From: Methanoculleus formosensis
GTDB taxonomy: Archaea > Halobacteriota > Methanomicrobia > Methanomicrobiales > Methanoculleaceae
Assembly: GCF_025384765.1 (NCBI RefSeq)
Contig: NZ_VHLL01000001.1
Location: forward strand, 496,001 to 560,000
DNA: 64,000 nt
Direction: 5' to 3'
Positions 1 through 8,078 of the stretch are shown in pieces (positions within the stretch are counted from its first letter, which is position 1; every line of letters begins with the position of its first letter). The notes under the pieces were generated by a model, which worked only from the letters and a program-made list of their open reading frames with translations, was not told where the DNA came from and did no database searches. A program made the position numbers and the translations under genes.

Positions 1-624
1 GGGTTTGAGCTGGACGATGTACTTGAATACCAGCGCGATGATCGCGCCTTCGATGATGGCGAGCGGAACCTGGGTTACGGCGAAGATCGCGGCGAAGGCC
101 GTGAACGCCCCGAAGAACCCGACGCTCCCGGGGAACGCGAGCGCGAGCTGGACCGAGGTGACGACGTAGGTGGTCAGATCGGCAAGGGCTGCGGCAAGAA
201 AGACCGTCGCGTAGGTGTTTGCGCCCGCCCGCGTCCCGGCCTTGTAGATGAGATAGGCGACAAGGGGCCCTGCGATCCCCATCGAGAAGACGTTTGCCCC
301 GAGGGTGGTGATCCCGCCGTGCGCGAGGAAGACCGCCTGAAAGACCAGGACTATCAGCCCGAGGACGGCGGCGATGCAGGGGCCGAAGAGGATGCCCCCG
401 AGCCCCGTCCCCGTGGGATGGGAGCAGCTCCCGTTGAACGAGGGGAGTTTGAGCGAGGAGAGGACGAAGACGAAGGCGCCTGCGACCGCGAGGAGCGGCA
501 GGGCTTCCCGCTTCTCCCGCACAAGTTTGTTCAGCTGGTACAATCCGATGACGATGAAAGGCAGAGAGACGATGAACCAGATCTGCCACCAGGGACTCGG
601 TAAGAATCCTTCCATAATGTGCAT
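1..624 (-). CDS. cbiM: CbiM, membrane component of a cobalt/nickel ECF transporter (3' end cut by window edge)
   Basis: Reading the minus strand from position 624 gives an open frame of 208 codons that runs off the window. It begins MHIMEGFLPSPWW, the hallmark CbiM N-terminus whose Met-His helps bind the metal, and continues with the conserved motifs GSCSHPTGTGLG and FGPC. CbiM is the substrate-specific membrane subunit that brings Co2+ or Ni2+ into the cell, working with CbiQ and the ATPase CbiO, which would lie outside the window. It is divergent from a cobyrinate / Ni-sirohydrochlorin amidase, so the imported metal plausibly feeds B12 or F430 synthesis. Whether it prefers cobalt or nickel cannot be read from the sequence. 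Confidence 0.93.
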   Translation of the reverse strand, partial: MHIMEGFLPSPWWQIWFIVSLPFIVIGLYQLNKLVREKREALPLLAVAGAFVFVLSSLKLPSFNGSCSHPTGTGLGGILFGPCIAAVLGLIVLVFQAVFLAHGGITTLGANVFSMGIAGPLVAYLIYKAGTRAGANTYATVFLAAALADLTTYVVTSVQLALAFPGSVGFFGAFTAFAAIFAVTQVPLAIIEGAIIALVFKYIVQLKP

Positions 625-670
625 GATATCACCAGTGGCTACCGCCGCGAAGGCAGCAGGACAAATTTGT

Positions 671-685
671 TTTACCTAAGGCAAA
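671..685. promoter_or_regulatory. Palindromic operator-like site between cbiM and cbiA/cfbB
   Basis: The 15-mer TTTACCTAAGGCAAA is an inverted repeat around a central A, with one mismatched pair (position 4 against 12). It lies 47 bases upstream of the cbiM start and 71 bases upstream of the divergent amidase gene. Its CCTAAGG core resembles sites of DtxR/MntR-type metal regulators. That a metal-responsive repressor binds here is inference from symmetry and gene context. No riboswitch is visible. Confidence 0.5.
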
Positions 686-755
686 CTTATTTGATGTACC
701 CTGGTTATCCCCGGTCATATTTATCTTCTGCGGTATTCAACACTACAGGAACGTT

Positions 756-2087
756 ATGCGCACGATTCCACGAATTGTCGTCGCCGGAACCCACAGCGGC
801 TGCGGCAAGACCACGCTTGCAAGCGGCCTGATGGCGGCGCTCGTCGCCCGCGGGCTCGCCGTCCAGCCCTTCAAGGTGGGCCCGGACTTCATCGATCCCA
901 CGCACCATTCGGCTATCTGCGGCCGGACGTCGCGCAACCTCGACCCGTTCATGATGGGGGAGGCGGGGGTGCGAGAGACGTTCGTCCGTGCCTCCGCCGG
1001 GGCCGATATCGCCGTCGTCGAGGGTGCGATGGGGCTCTTCGACGGGCTCGAAGGAACCGATACCGCGAGCACGGCGCACGTCGCAAAGGTCCTCGACGCC
1101 CCGGTTCTTCTCGTGGTCGACGCGGGGGGCGCGTCACGGAGCGTCCATGCCATGGTCCAGGGATACGCGGGGTTTGATTCGGCCGTCCGGGTCGCTGGAG
1201 CCATCTTCAACCGGATCGGGAGCCCCCGCCACCTTGCCATGATCGAGGAGACGAAGAGCCTCCCCATCTATGGGGGAATCCCGCGGCGAAAGGATCTTGT
1301 GGTCGAAAGCCGGCACCTCGGACTCGCGATGGCGGCCGAGACGGGGATGATGGCGCGGTTCGGCGCGGTGGTCGAGGAGACATGCGATCTCCCGGGGCTC
1401 ATCGACCTCGCCCGGTCGGCCCCGCCCCTCCCGGCACCGGCGGAGGAACCCGCCCGGCCGGAGACCGGGGTGCGCATCGGCGTCGCGAACGATGCGGCGT
1501 TCTGTTTTTACTACGCGGACAACATCGACCGGCTCGTGCGGGCCGGGGCGGAACCGGTCTTCTTCTCGCCGATGACCGACCGGCTCCCGGACGTGGACGC
1601 TCTCTACCTCGGGGGCGGCTACCCGGAGCTCCACGCGGAGGCGCTCTCCTCATCCCGGTGCCGGGAAGATCTCAGCCGCGCTGTCGATGACGGGATGCCC
1701 GTCTACGCCGAGTGCGGCGGGCTCATCTACCTCACCGAACGGCTTGCGACCGGCGAGGGGGATTACCCGATGGCCGGCGTCCTCCCGGCGGCGGCGGAGA
1801 TGACGGGCCGCATCCAGGCCCTCGGGTATGTCGATGCCCGGGTTGCCGGGACGGCACCGATCCTTACCCCGGGGTCGGCCTTCCGGGGCCACGAGTACCA
1901 CTACTCAAGGCTTGACTGTGCTCGTGACGCCCGGTTCGCCCTGGAGCTCCTCCGCGGGCGGGGTATTGACGGCGGCCGCGACGGGCTTACCGTGCAGAAC
2001 GCGGTCGGGCAGTACACCCATGCCTACTTCCTCGAAGGGTTCGCCGAACGGCTGGTCGAGGCCGCAGAGGCATACCGGCGGACGTAA
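756..2087 (+). CDS. cbiA: Cobyrinate a,c-diamide synthase / Ni-sirohydrochlorin a,c-diamide synthase
   Basis: The 443-residue protein has the N-terminal P-loop of the CobB/CbiA family (GTHSGCGKT, residues about 11-19), the motif KVGPDFIDP, and a C-terminal class I glutamine amidotransferase domain with YAECGG, whose nucleophile is Cys320, and a distal HEYHYS motif. The family amidates the a and c carboxylates using ATP and glutamine. In methanogens the same fold makes cobyrinate diamide for B12 (CbiA) and Ni-sirohydrochlorin diamide for F430 (CfbB), and these cannot be told apart by eye, so the substrate is left open. It is divergent from cbiM, which supports a role in metal-tetrapyrrole synthesis. 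Confidence 0.9.
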   Translation: MRTIPRIVVAGTHSGCGKTTLASGLMAALVARGLAVQPFKVGPDFIDPTHHSAICGRTSRNLDPFMMGEAGVRETFVRASAGADIAVVEGAMGLFDGLEGTDTASTAHVAKVLDAPVLLVVDAGGASRSVHAMVQGYAGFDSAVRVAGAIFNRIGSPRHLAMIEETKSLPIYGGIPRRKDLVVESRHLGLAMAAETGMMARFGAVVEETCDLPGLIDLARSAPPLPAPAEEPARPETGVRIGVANDAAFCFYYADNIDRLVRAGAEPVFFSPMTDRLPDVDALYLGGGYPELHAEALSSSRCREDLSRAVDDGMPVYAECGGLIYLTERLATGEGDYPMAGVLPAAAEMTGRIQALGYVDARVAGTAPILTPGSAFRGHEYHYSRLDCARDARFALELLRGRGIDGGRDGLTVQNAVGQYTHAYFLEGFAERLVEAAEAYRRT

Positions 2088-2134
2088 GGGAGTTTCGGAG
2101 GTTCCCTTACAGGCACCGGTGAGAAAAAAGAGAG

Positions 2135-2743
2135 TCAGGCGGTGACGATGATCTCACCCTCAAATCCGCCGGTCATCGACTGGTAGGTGTAGTTGCCCAC
2201 GCCGTTGAAGGTGTAACTGAACGTATCGCCCGGCGCGAGTAGCCCGGAGTCGAAGAATCCAGCCTCTCCATTGGCCGACACGGTCTGGTTCGTCGAACCG
2301 TCGTTGGTCCATCCCACCGTGGTGCCCACGGGGACGGTGAGCGTGTTCGGCACGTACCCGCTGTCGGTGATGGAGACGGTCTCGTCAGCGACGAGTGCCG
2401 CCGGCGGTCCCGGCGGGGTCTCCGTCGCGCCTGTGACGGGGGTCGTTGCCGTCGCCATCGGTGTTTCGCCTCCCGCTAGGGTCGTCGCCGTTGTCATCGG
2501 CGTCTCAGTACCCACCGGAGTTGTCTCGGTCTCCATCGGCGTTGTTGCCGTTGTCATCGGCGTCTCGGTCTCCATCGGCGTCTCCGTTATCGCCGGCGTC
2601 TCCTCTGTTGTTCCCATCGGGGTCTCGGTGAGTCCCGGGGTTACACCGGGTGTCACCGTCTCGTTGCCCGCAGGCTGCACACACCCCGCGATCATGATGC
2701 TCGCAATCACCATGAGAGCAAGGATACCAAACATCCTCTTCAT
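2135..2743 (-). CDS. Secreted lipoprotein with Thr/Pro-rich stalk and cupredoxin-like domain lacking copper ligands
   Basis: The 202-residue protein starts with a lipoprotein signal (MKRMFGILALMVIASIMIAGC; the Cys would be lipidated). A stalk of about 95 residues follows, made of TETPM / TATTP repeats and probably heavily O-glycosylated or extended. The C-terminal domain of roughly 90 residues is cupredoxin-like: it keeps the framework VGWTNDGS, FFDSGLLAPGDTFSYTF and GEIIV. The usual copper ligands seem to be gone: His is Gln in NQTV, and the C..H..M loop reads YQSMTGGFEG. A TATA-like TTTATTTA lies upstream near 2770-2777. It is probably a surface protein, and electron transfer is doubtful. 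Confidence 0.8.
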   Translation of the reverse strand: MKRMFGILALMVIASIMIAGCVQPAGNETVTPGVTPGLTETPMGTTEETPAITETPMETETPMTTATTPMETETTPVGTETPMTTATTLAGGETPMATATTPVTGATETPPGPPAALVADETVSITDSGYVPNTLTVPVGTTVGWTNDGSTNQTVSANGEAGFFDSGLLAPGDTFSYTFNGVGNYTYQSMTGGFEGEIIVTA

Positions 2744-3131
2744 GTGGGGGACGATGCTTCTTGGCGTAAATAAACTTTACCCCTTGCCCGAAAACGAAAA
2801 TTCAGGGCGTAAGCGCCCTGTTGATGGATGTTGCACCTCCGTCCCGCCGTTGGATCGTTTTCGTGGCCCTGTTCTTCAGGAGAATCCCTCAAAGATGATG
2901 GTTGCCCGGATAACGGGTCTCCCGCTCGTATCCGGGAGTCTTGCCGCACTGCCTTCATACGGTGGGACCGGGGGCGGGCCGGGGGGTGTTTGCGGAGCAG
3001 AATGTCCTGAATGCTGTTCGGGGTAGTGGGTGCCGCACCGGCCGGCAGCCGTCGTCTCATCTTTTTGGAGTGGGTAACCCTCCGGCTCCATGGTGAGGGT
3101 TTTATTACGAGGGTGTCGGATAAGGTGGCCC
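2744..3131. other. Intergenic region, divergent promoters only
   Basis: This stretch separates the minus-strand lipoprotein gene from the plus-strand aldo/keto reductase. It holds AT-rich promoter-like sequence at each end (about 2770 and about 3105, TTTTATTA). The middle part has short open frames, one ending in a Gly/Cys-rich string, but none has a convincing start or family resemblance. No RNA gene or repeat was recognised. Confidence 0.4.
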
Positions 3132-3980
3132 ATGGCAGGGCTCGATACGCGTCGGTTCGGGAAGACCGGGCGGGAGGTCACCCGGGTGGGGCTCGGGGGA
3201 GAGGGGGTTCTCCGAACGTTCGGGCGGCACGCGGAGGCGGCGGCCGTCATCACCGAGGCGCTCGGGCAGGGGATCACCTACTTTGACTCGGCGAAGGCCT
3301 ACGCGGGGAGCGAGGACTACTACGGCGAGGTCTGGCGGGACCGCCCCGATCTCAGGGAACCGGTTTTTCTGGCCAGCAAGTCGGCGAGCCGGCTCCACGC
3401 GGACGCCGAGATGGACCTCCAGGCGACCCTCCAGAGGATGGGCATTGAAACCCTCGACCTCTGGCAGATCCACGACATCAGAACGTTTACCGATATCCGG
3501 GATATCGAGGCCCCGGACGGCGCCCTCGAAGCCTTCATCGAGGCGAGGGAGTCCGGCGTCGTCCGGCATATCGGGGTGACGGGACACCACGACCCTGACG
3601 TCCTCACACACGCGGTGGAGACCTGGCCGGTCGACGCGGTGATGATACCCGTAAACCCCGTCGAGGAGGCGCTCGGGGGGTTCATGGATACGACGCTCGC
3701 GGCCGCGAGGGAGCAGGGTGTCGCGGTCATCGGGATGAAGGTGCTCGGCGGGTCGAACTACCTCGTCCCCGGTGTCGGGGTGACGCCCGAAGTCCTCGTC
3801 CGGTACGCTCTTGCCCGGGAGGTCTCCGTCGCGATCGTCGGCTGCTCGACGCCGGCGGAGGTGCAGGCGCTTGCCGCCGCCGGTCGGAGCGGCCCTCTGC
3901 CCGACGACGAGGCGGCGGCGCTCGTCGAGGTCTTCCGGCCGCATGCCCGCGAGCTCGCCTACTACCGCGCATTCCGGTGA
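3132..3980 (+). CDS. Aldo/keto reductase family oxidoreductase
   Basis: A 282-residue TIM-barrel aldo/keto reductase. The catalytic tetrad is visible: Asp52 and Tyr57 in YFDSAKAY, Lys83 in LASKS, and His114 in WQIHDI. The start chosen is ATG 3132 (MAGLDTRRFGKTG), because the family normally begins a few residues before the RRFGKTG motif. The longer frame from 3090 would add an unsupported leader upstream of a likely transcription start, given a TATA-like sequence near 3105. The family reduces carbonyls with NAD(P)H; the substrate is unknown. It stands alone, followed by an MFS gene 92 bases downstream. Confidence 0.88.
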   Translation: MAGLDTRRFGKTGREVTRVGLGGEGVLRTFGRHAEAAAVITEALGQGITYFDSAKAYAGSEDYYGEVWRDRPDLREPVFLASKSASRLHADAEMDLQATLQRMGIETLDLWQIHDIRTFTDIRDIEAPDGALEAFIEARESGVVRHIGVTGHHDPDVLTHAVETWPVDAVMIPVNPVEEALGGFMDTTLAAAREQGVAVIGMKVLGGSNYLVPGVGVTPEVLVRYALAREVSVAIVGCSTPAEVQALAAAGRSGPLPDDEAAALVEVFRPHARELAYYRAFR

Positions 3981-4072
3981 GGCGGCCCGGCAAAACCTTC
4001 TTCTGTAACCGATATAACCCGGCGGCGCCAACCTACGGGAGAAGAGAGTCCTCTTCGGGGAGATGAATCAGC

Positions 4073-5275
4073 ATGACGACCGGAATACTGCATCGGCTCC
4101 GCGCCTTCAGGAGCCGTATCGCCGCATCGCCGGACGCCATCCTCGTCCTGGTCGCACTCGTCATATTCATGGATATGGCGATCTACGGCCTCCTCATCCC
4201 GGTCTTTCCCGAGTATGCCCCCCGGCTCGGGGTGGACGAGTCGTTCGTCGGGATCGTCTTCGGGCTCTATGCCGCGATGCTCCTCCTCTTCTCCATCCCG
4301 ATGGGCCTCCTCTCCGACCGGGTTGGGCGCCGGCCGCTCATCGTCGTCGGGATGCTCCTCCTCGCCCTTGCGACGGCGCTCTTCGGCTTCTCTGCCACGG
4401 CCACCCACCTGATCGTCGCCCGGGTGGTCCAGGGGATAGCCGCTGCCGCCACCTGGTCGGCGGGGCTTGCCCTCCTCGCCGAGACCTGTGACCCGGCACG
4501 GCTCGGGGAGAAGATGGGGATCGCCCTCTCGGCGGTCGGGTTCGGGACGGTCATCGGTCCGGTCATCGGGGGGCTGCTCTTCGAGTACCTGGGCTACACC
4601 GCGACCTTCCTCATCCCGGCGGTGCTCGTGGCTGCGGTCGGTCTTGTGGTCTTCGCCGTCCCGGTGCGCACCTGCAGGCAGAAAGAGCGGTCGACGGTGC
4701 TGCCCGTGAAGAACCGCCGCCTTCTTGCCGCCTGTGCGGTCGTGGTCGTCGCGGTATCCGCGACCTACGGTATCGTGGACCCCTACCTCCCGGTCCACCT
4801 GCACGCCGCCTTCTCGGCGTCCCCGGCAACGATCGGGCTTGTCTTCGCGGTCCTCGCGGTCGCGGCTATCCTCGCCCAGCCGGCCGCAGGAAGGATCTAC
4901 GACCGCTACGGGGGAGCCCGCCACCTCATCGGCGTTGGGCTCCTCCTCTCCGCGGCCGCGGTCGTCGCCGCCGTGCAGGCCCCAACCCTCGCCCTCACCA
5001 TCATCGCCGTCTTCGTGCTGGGGGTCGCCCTGAGCTGCGCCATCGTCCCGGTGATGCCGATCCTCGCCGGCATCTACCGCGACCACGGTTCGCAGGGCGC
5101 CGCCTACGGCATCTACAACACCTTCTACTCCCTGGGTCTTGCGGCCGGACCGTTTGCGGGCGCCGCCCTCATCGGCCGGGTGCCGCTGCCGGTGCTCTTC
5201 CTTCTGCAGGCCATAGGGCTCGCGATCACGGGGGTGGGGGGCTGGCTTGCCGCCGGGAGGGCCGGACGGCGGTGA
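4073..5275 (+). CDS. MFS transporter, drug/metabolite efflux type
   Basis: The 400-residue protein has about twelve hydrophobic segments in two halves. The loop 2-3 signature of the major facilitator superfamily is clear (GLLSDRVGRRPL), with a partial copy in the second half (AGRIYDRYGGARH). A short polar N-terminus (MTTGILHRLRAFRSR) precedes the first membrane helix. The sequence looks like a proton-coupled exporter of the DHA1 kind, but the substrate cannot be inferred. A GGGGAGATGAA ribosome binding site precedes the ATG. Confidence 0.87.
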   Translation: MTTGILHRLRAFRSRIAASPDAILVLVALVIFMDMAIYGLLIPVFPEYAPRLGVDESFVGIVFGLYAAMLLLFSIPMGLLSDRVGRRPLIVVGMLLLALATALFGFSATATHLIVARVVQGIAAAATWSAGLALLAETCDPARLGEKMGIALSAVGFGTVIGPVIGGLLFEYLGYTATFLIPAVLVAAVGLVVFAVPVRTCRQKERSTVLPVKNRRLLAACAVVVVAVSATYGIVDPYLPVHLHAAFSASPATIGLVFAVLAVAAILAQPAAGRIYDRYGGARHLIGVGLLLSAAAVVAAVQAPTLALTIIAVFVLGVALSCAIVPVMPILAGIYRDHGSQGAAYGIYNTFYSLGLAAGPFAGAALIGRVPLPVLFLLQAIGLAITGVGGWLAAGRAGRR

Positions 5276-5339
5276 GCCTGCGTTACCTTCATTGCGGCCG
5301 CGCGTGAACAGGTATTCTGCCTCATAGCGGGAACCAATT

Positions 5340-6488
5340 ATGTCACGAGAATTTTTCCAACGACACGCACCCGAACTCCTGATCGCTTTCTTCGGCCTCA
5401 TCATCCTGGTTGCGGCCTTCGGGGAGATCGGTGGGGAAGTGGGAGCGTTCCTCACCTCGGCGCTCGACGTGGCGCTCTTCGTCATCCTCGCGATGCTCGT
5501 CTACCTCGCCGGAACCCGGCACCCTCTGTTCCGGTGGATCGCCGTCCTCTGGCTCCTGGTCGTGGTCGCCGGGCTTGCGGCTATCGCGACGGGGTTCGGC
5601 GCCATAGCAATCCTGCCGGCGGAGGCGCTCGAGTCCGAGGAGATCGATCCGGAGACGGTCGACCTTGCCCTGGCCGCGGAAGTTGCCCTCCTCCTCCTCG
5701 GTGTCATCGTCGCGGGGTTTGCAAGCCTCATCGGGTTTTCCCGCCGGTTCAGGGGATGGCTCGCGGGGTACCTCCCGTTCGACCCGGACTCCCTCCTCCA
5801 TACGGTCGCGCTCGTGGTCATCCTCGCCATGATCCTCATCCCGCCCATACCGCTCCTTGTCACGGGGGTTCCGCCTTTCCTCTCGGAGCCGTTCCTCGAC
5901 CTCCTGCTCGAGTCCGGGGATCTCTTTGCGGAGTCGATCACGCTGAACGCCTACACGCTCTTCTGGACGCTCATCGGCTCGTTCTTCATCGCCGGAGCGT
6001 TCATCCGGCGGACGGGGCGCGAGACCCTCGAACGGCTCGGACTCGTCCGCCCGACGGGGAAAGAGGTCGCTTTTGCCGTCGGTGCGGGTCTCGTGCTCGT
6101 TGCCGTCTTCCACTTCGTTGATCTGGCGCTCGCCATGCTTGTGGGCTGGCTCGGCCTTCCGGTCACCGACATGGAGGCCGTCAACCTGCTCTTTGCCGGA
6201 GCGCTCACGCTCCCCGGGATCATCATGGCATCCGTCGCGGCGGGGTTCGGCGAGGAGGTGAGCATCCGCGGCCTGCTCCAGCCCCGGTTCGGCATCCTCC
6301 TCCCGGCGCTCCTCTTTGCGTCGCTTCATGCGTTCCAGTACAGCTGGGACGGCCTCATATCGGTCTTCCTTGCAGGGATCGTCTTTGCCTATATCCGGCA
6401 GTATACGAACACGACGACGTCGGCGATCACGCATACGGTCTACGATCTGGTGCTTTTCTCGATGATGATGGTCGGGATGTCGATCTGA
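5340..6488 (+). CDS. CPBP-family intramembrane metalloprotease (CAAX protease-like)
   Basis: The 382-residue polytopic membrane protein has a long N-terminal region of about six helices and a C-terminal CPBP (Abi/RCE1-like) domain. The diagnostic motifs are present: GEEVSIRG near residues 303-310 (EExxxR), FASLHAF near residue 328, and a third conserved His in THTVYD near residue 364. Family members cleave membrane or prenylated peptides, and some act in bacteriocin immunity. The substrate here is unknown. A possible terminator is the CCCCTTTTTTT run just after the stop. Confidence 0.85.
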   Translation: MSREFFQRHAPELLIAFFGLIILVAAFGEIGGEVGAFLTSALDVALFVILAMLVYLAGTRHPLFRWIAVLWLLVVVAGLAAIATGFGAIAILPAEALESEEIDPETVDLALAAEVALLLLGVIVAGFASLIGFSRRFRGWLAGYLPFDPDSLLHTVALVVILAMILIPPIPLLVTGVPPFLSEPFLDLLLESGDLFAESITLNAYTLFWTLIGSFFIAGAFIRRTGRETLERLGLVRPTGKEVAFAVGAGLVLVAVFHFVDLALAMLVGWLGLPVTDMEAVNLLFAGALTLPGIIMASVAAGFGEEVSIRGLLQPRFGILLPALLFASLHAFQYSWDGLISVFLAGIVFAYIRQYTNTTTSAITHTVYDLVLFSMMMVGMSI

Positions 6489-6518
6489 GGGGTGAAACCC
6501 CTTTTTTTCCGAAAAAAA

Positions 6519-6791
6519 TCAGTGCTTCCGGTATACTCTCGACCGATGACCTACTTCCACCACGACGATCAGAAGGACATCGTCACAGATATTCAAAATA
6601 GCACGGTATTTTCCGACCCGCAGTGAATAGAAAGGGTTCTGGCTCCCTCCTTTCAGCTTCTTCACGTGCCGGGTGGGATCCGGTTCCTGAGCAAGCGCCT
6701 CCACCTCGTCGAGGATCCGGGTTCCGACACTCGCGGGCATCTTCGCGAGGTTCCGCACCACCGCCGCCGTGAGTTTTACTCTGTATCCCAT
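6519..6791 (-). CDS. RelE/ParE-superfamily toxin
   Basis: The 90-residue basic protein has the typical RelE order: MGYRVKLTAAVVRNLAKMP (an N-terminal strand and helix), a central HVKKLKGGSQNPFYSLRVGKYR strand region, and a C-terminal VEVGHRSRVYRKH with the conserved GHR-x-x-VY element. RelE-type toxins cut mRNA on the ribosome. The gene overlaps the 3' end of its putative antitoxin by 16 bases, the usual antitoxin-first order. Confidence 0.88.
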   Translation of the reverse strand: MGYRVKLTAAVVRNLAKMPASVGTRILDEVEALAQEPDPTRHVKKLKGGSQNPFYSLRVGKYRAILNICDDVLLIVVVEVGHRSRVYRKH

Positions 6792-7021
6792 ACCGCCTGC
6801 AACTCGGCGCGCGCTTCTTCCAGGGTATACAGGCGGCCGGCCTTGATATCTTCGAGCGACTCCTCGATTCCCCGGATAGCCTCGGCGCTCAGGGGCTCTT
6901 CGTCCTCGGCGGTATTCATGAGCCGCCTGATAACATCGTCAAAGGTCTCGCGAGGGTACCGCTTCATCCCTGCCAGCCGCTCTTTTGTCTCCTTAGATAC
7001 CCACACTGTCGTCTGAGACAT
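6776..7021 (-). CDS. Antitoxin of the RelE-type pair (VapB/RHH-like)
   Basis: The 81-residue acidic protein starts MSQTTVWVSKETKERLAGMK, a ribbon-helix-helix-like strand plus helix suited to DNA binding, and ends in an acidic helix (SLEDIKAGRLYTLEEARAEL) suited to covering a toxin. It precedes and overlaps the toxin gene. The start codon coincides with the edge of an inverted repeat at 7021-7037, which suggests autoregulation. Confidence 0.83.
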   Translation of the reverse strand: MSQTTVWVSKETKERLAGMKRYPRETFDDVIRRLMNTAEDEEPLSAEAIRGIEESLEDIKAGRLYTLEEARAELQAVWDTE

Positions 7022-7037
7022 ACTATGATCTATAGTA
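7021..7037. promoter_or_regulatory. Inverted repeat at the start of the toxin-antitoxin operon (putative operator)
   Basis: TACTAT and ATAGTA form a perfect 6-base inverted repeat around a 5-base spacer, directly upstream of the antitoxin ATG on the minus strand and within its AT-rich promoter. Autorepression by the antitoxin is inferred from position and symmetry. Confidence 0.5.
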
Positions 7038-7122
7038 GGCTATTGAATATCATCGTTGCGATCATCCTCGCCACTTCTCTGCGACGCCATCTCTTACGCC
7101 TTAAAGACGGGGATCGAATCGT

Positions 7123-7779
7123 TTACAGCCCGATGTGGATCCCGTCGCAGAACGGTTTGTTCCGCGATCTCCCGCACCCGCAGAGGGTAACCCGGTTTCT
7201 GATCGTATAGGTTCTCCCGTCGGCGGACTCGACAGGGATCCCGCCGCGGACCCAGAGCGGCCCGTGTTCACCCCTGGCGGGGTTTTCGATCACGACGATA
7301 GCTCTCTCAAGAGCGGGCTCGATCGCCTCACCGCTCTTTCGATCACGGAGAACGAGCCGACCGGAGGGGCAGTTGCACGCTTCATCTATCGCTGTGTCCC
7401 GGGCGTCCGGGATATCGGACCGCTCCGTGAGGTTCCAGATTCCCCCTGCCCTCAGGCAGAACCGTGCGTGTGCACAGAGCCCTTCATAATCGGCCAGCTC
7501 CAATTCCGGCCCTCTGATGACGGTGGGGTTCTCAAGATACGGTTCATCTCCGGCGGTTTCGGTACCGTTAAAGCGATCCTTCGCATGTGTCCCGTCGCAG
7601 AACGGTTCGTTCTTCGAATGCCCGCAACGGCACAGGGCATATTCTTCCCGCAGGGGATACTCCCGTACCTTTTGCCATGAACGGCAGTCGCCCCTGTCAT
7701 CGTTGGCGATCTCCATCACTGTGAGCGGGACACCTCCGGTCACGATATACGGGCCATTCGTGCTCACCCGGATCTTCAT
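7123..7779 (-). CDS. Tandem CDGSH-type iron-sulfur protein
   Basis: The 218-residue protein carries two CDGSH iron-sulfur motifs. The first is CRCGHSKNEPFCDGTH (about residues 50-65), the second CGCGRSRNKPFCDGIH near the C-terminus. Each supplies three Cys and one His for a 2Fe-2S cluster. Between them is a region with CAHARFC and CNCPSGRLVLRD, typical of the family that joins a divergent Fe-S binding segment to CDGSH domains. The role is probably redox or Fe-S transfer; no partner gene is adjacent. About 100 bases separate it from the toxin-antitoxin operon downstream. Confidence 0.88.
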   Translation of the reverse strand: MKIRVSTNGPYIVTGGVPLTVMEIANDDRGDCRSWQKVREYPLREEYALCRCGHSKNEPFCDGTHAKDRFNGTETAGDEPYLENPTVIRGPELELADYEGLCAHARFCLRAGGIWNLTERSDIPDARDTAIDEACNCPSGRLVLRDRKSGEAIEPALERAIVVIENPARGEHGPLWVRGGIPVESADGRTYTIRNRVTLCGCGRSRNKPFCDGIHIGL

Positions 7780-7950
7780 AGCATCGCCCCCGGTAGCTCT
7801 TCTGCATGTTAATCTATGGGTGAAGGGGGTCGAACCGAGGAGTTCTCACGCTAAAGGGTAAAGAACACGGCACAATCCAGAGAATAACGATCGGAGCCTG
7901 CAGGGAGTCTGCATAATAGATCCGATAAAAGAATCAATCGTATGTTAAAA

Positions 7951-8037
7951 CGCTGAGGGGGAGATTTGAACTCCCGAGGGGCTCAACGCCCCACGGGCTT
8001 TCCAGGCCCGCGCCCTACCGGTCTAGACTACCTCAGC
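7951..8037 (-). tRNA. tRNA-Ser (anticodon GGA)
   Basis: The minus strand folds into a class II tRNA of 87 bases: acceptor stem GCTGAGG/CCTCAGC, anticodon loop CTGGAAA with anticodon GGA, a long variable arm (TGGGGCGTTGAGCCCCT) and the T-loop GTTCAAATC. No CCA is encoded and a T-run follows. It lies 41 bases downstream of cbf5. Confidence 0.95.
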
Positions 8038-8078
8038 ACGGAATGTGCATCATTAGTTGGCGGGATATTCTATTAATA

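Noticed and set aside
624-755. Cobalamin riboswitch before cbiM
   Set aside because: No B12-box or matching stems; only a short palindrome and AT-rich promoter sequence.
2800-3026. Gly/Cys-rich open frame ending near 3026
   Set aside because: No start in a good context and only the end looks biased; most likely random in GC-rich sequence.
3962-5485. Long antisense open frame (507 codons) opposite the MFS gene
   Set aside because: It mirrors the codon pattern of the MFS gene, gives an Arg/Glu/Asp/Gly-rich product with no domain, and runs into flanking spacers. It is a GC-rich shadow.
5343-6434. 363-codon minus-strand frame opposite the CPBP protease
   Set aside because: Highly charged, low-complexity product without motifs, fully covered by a real gene.
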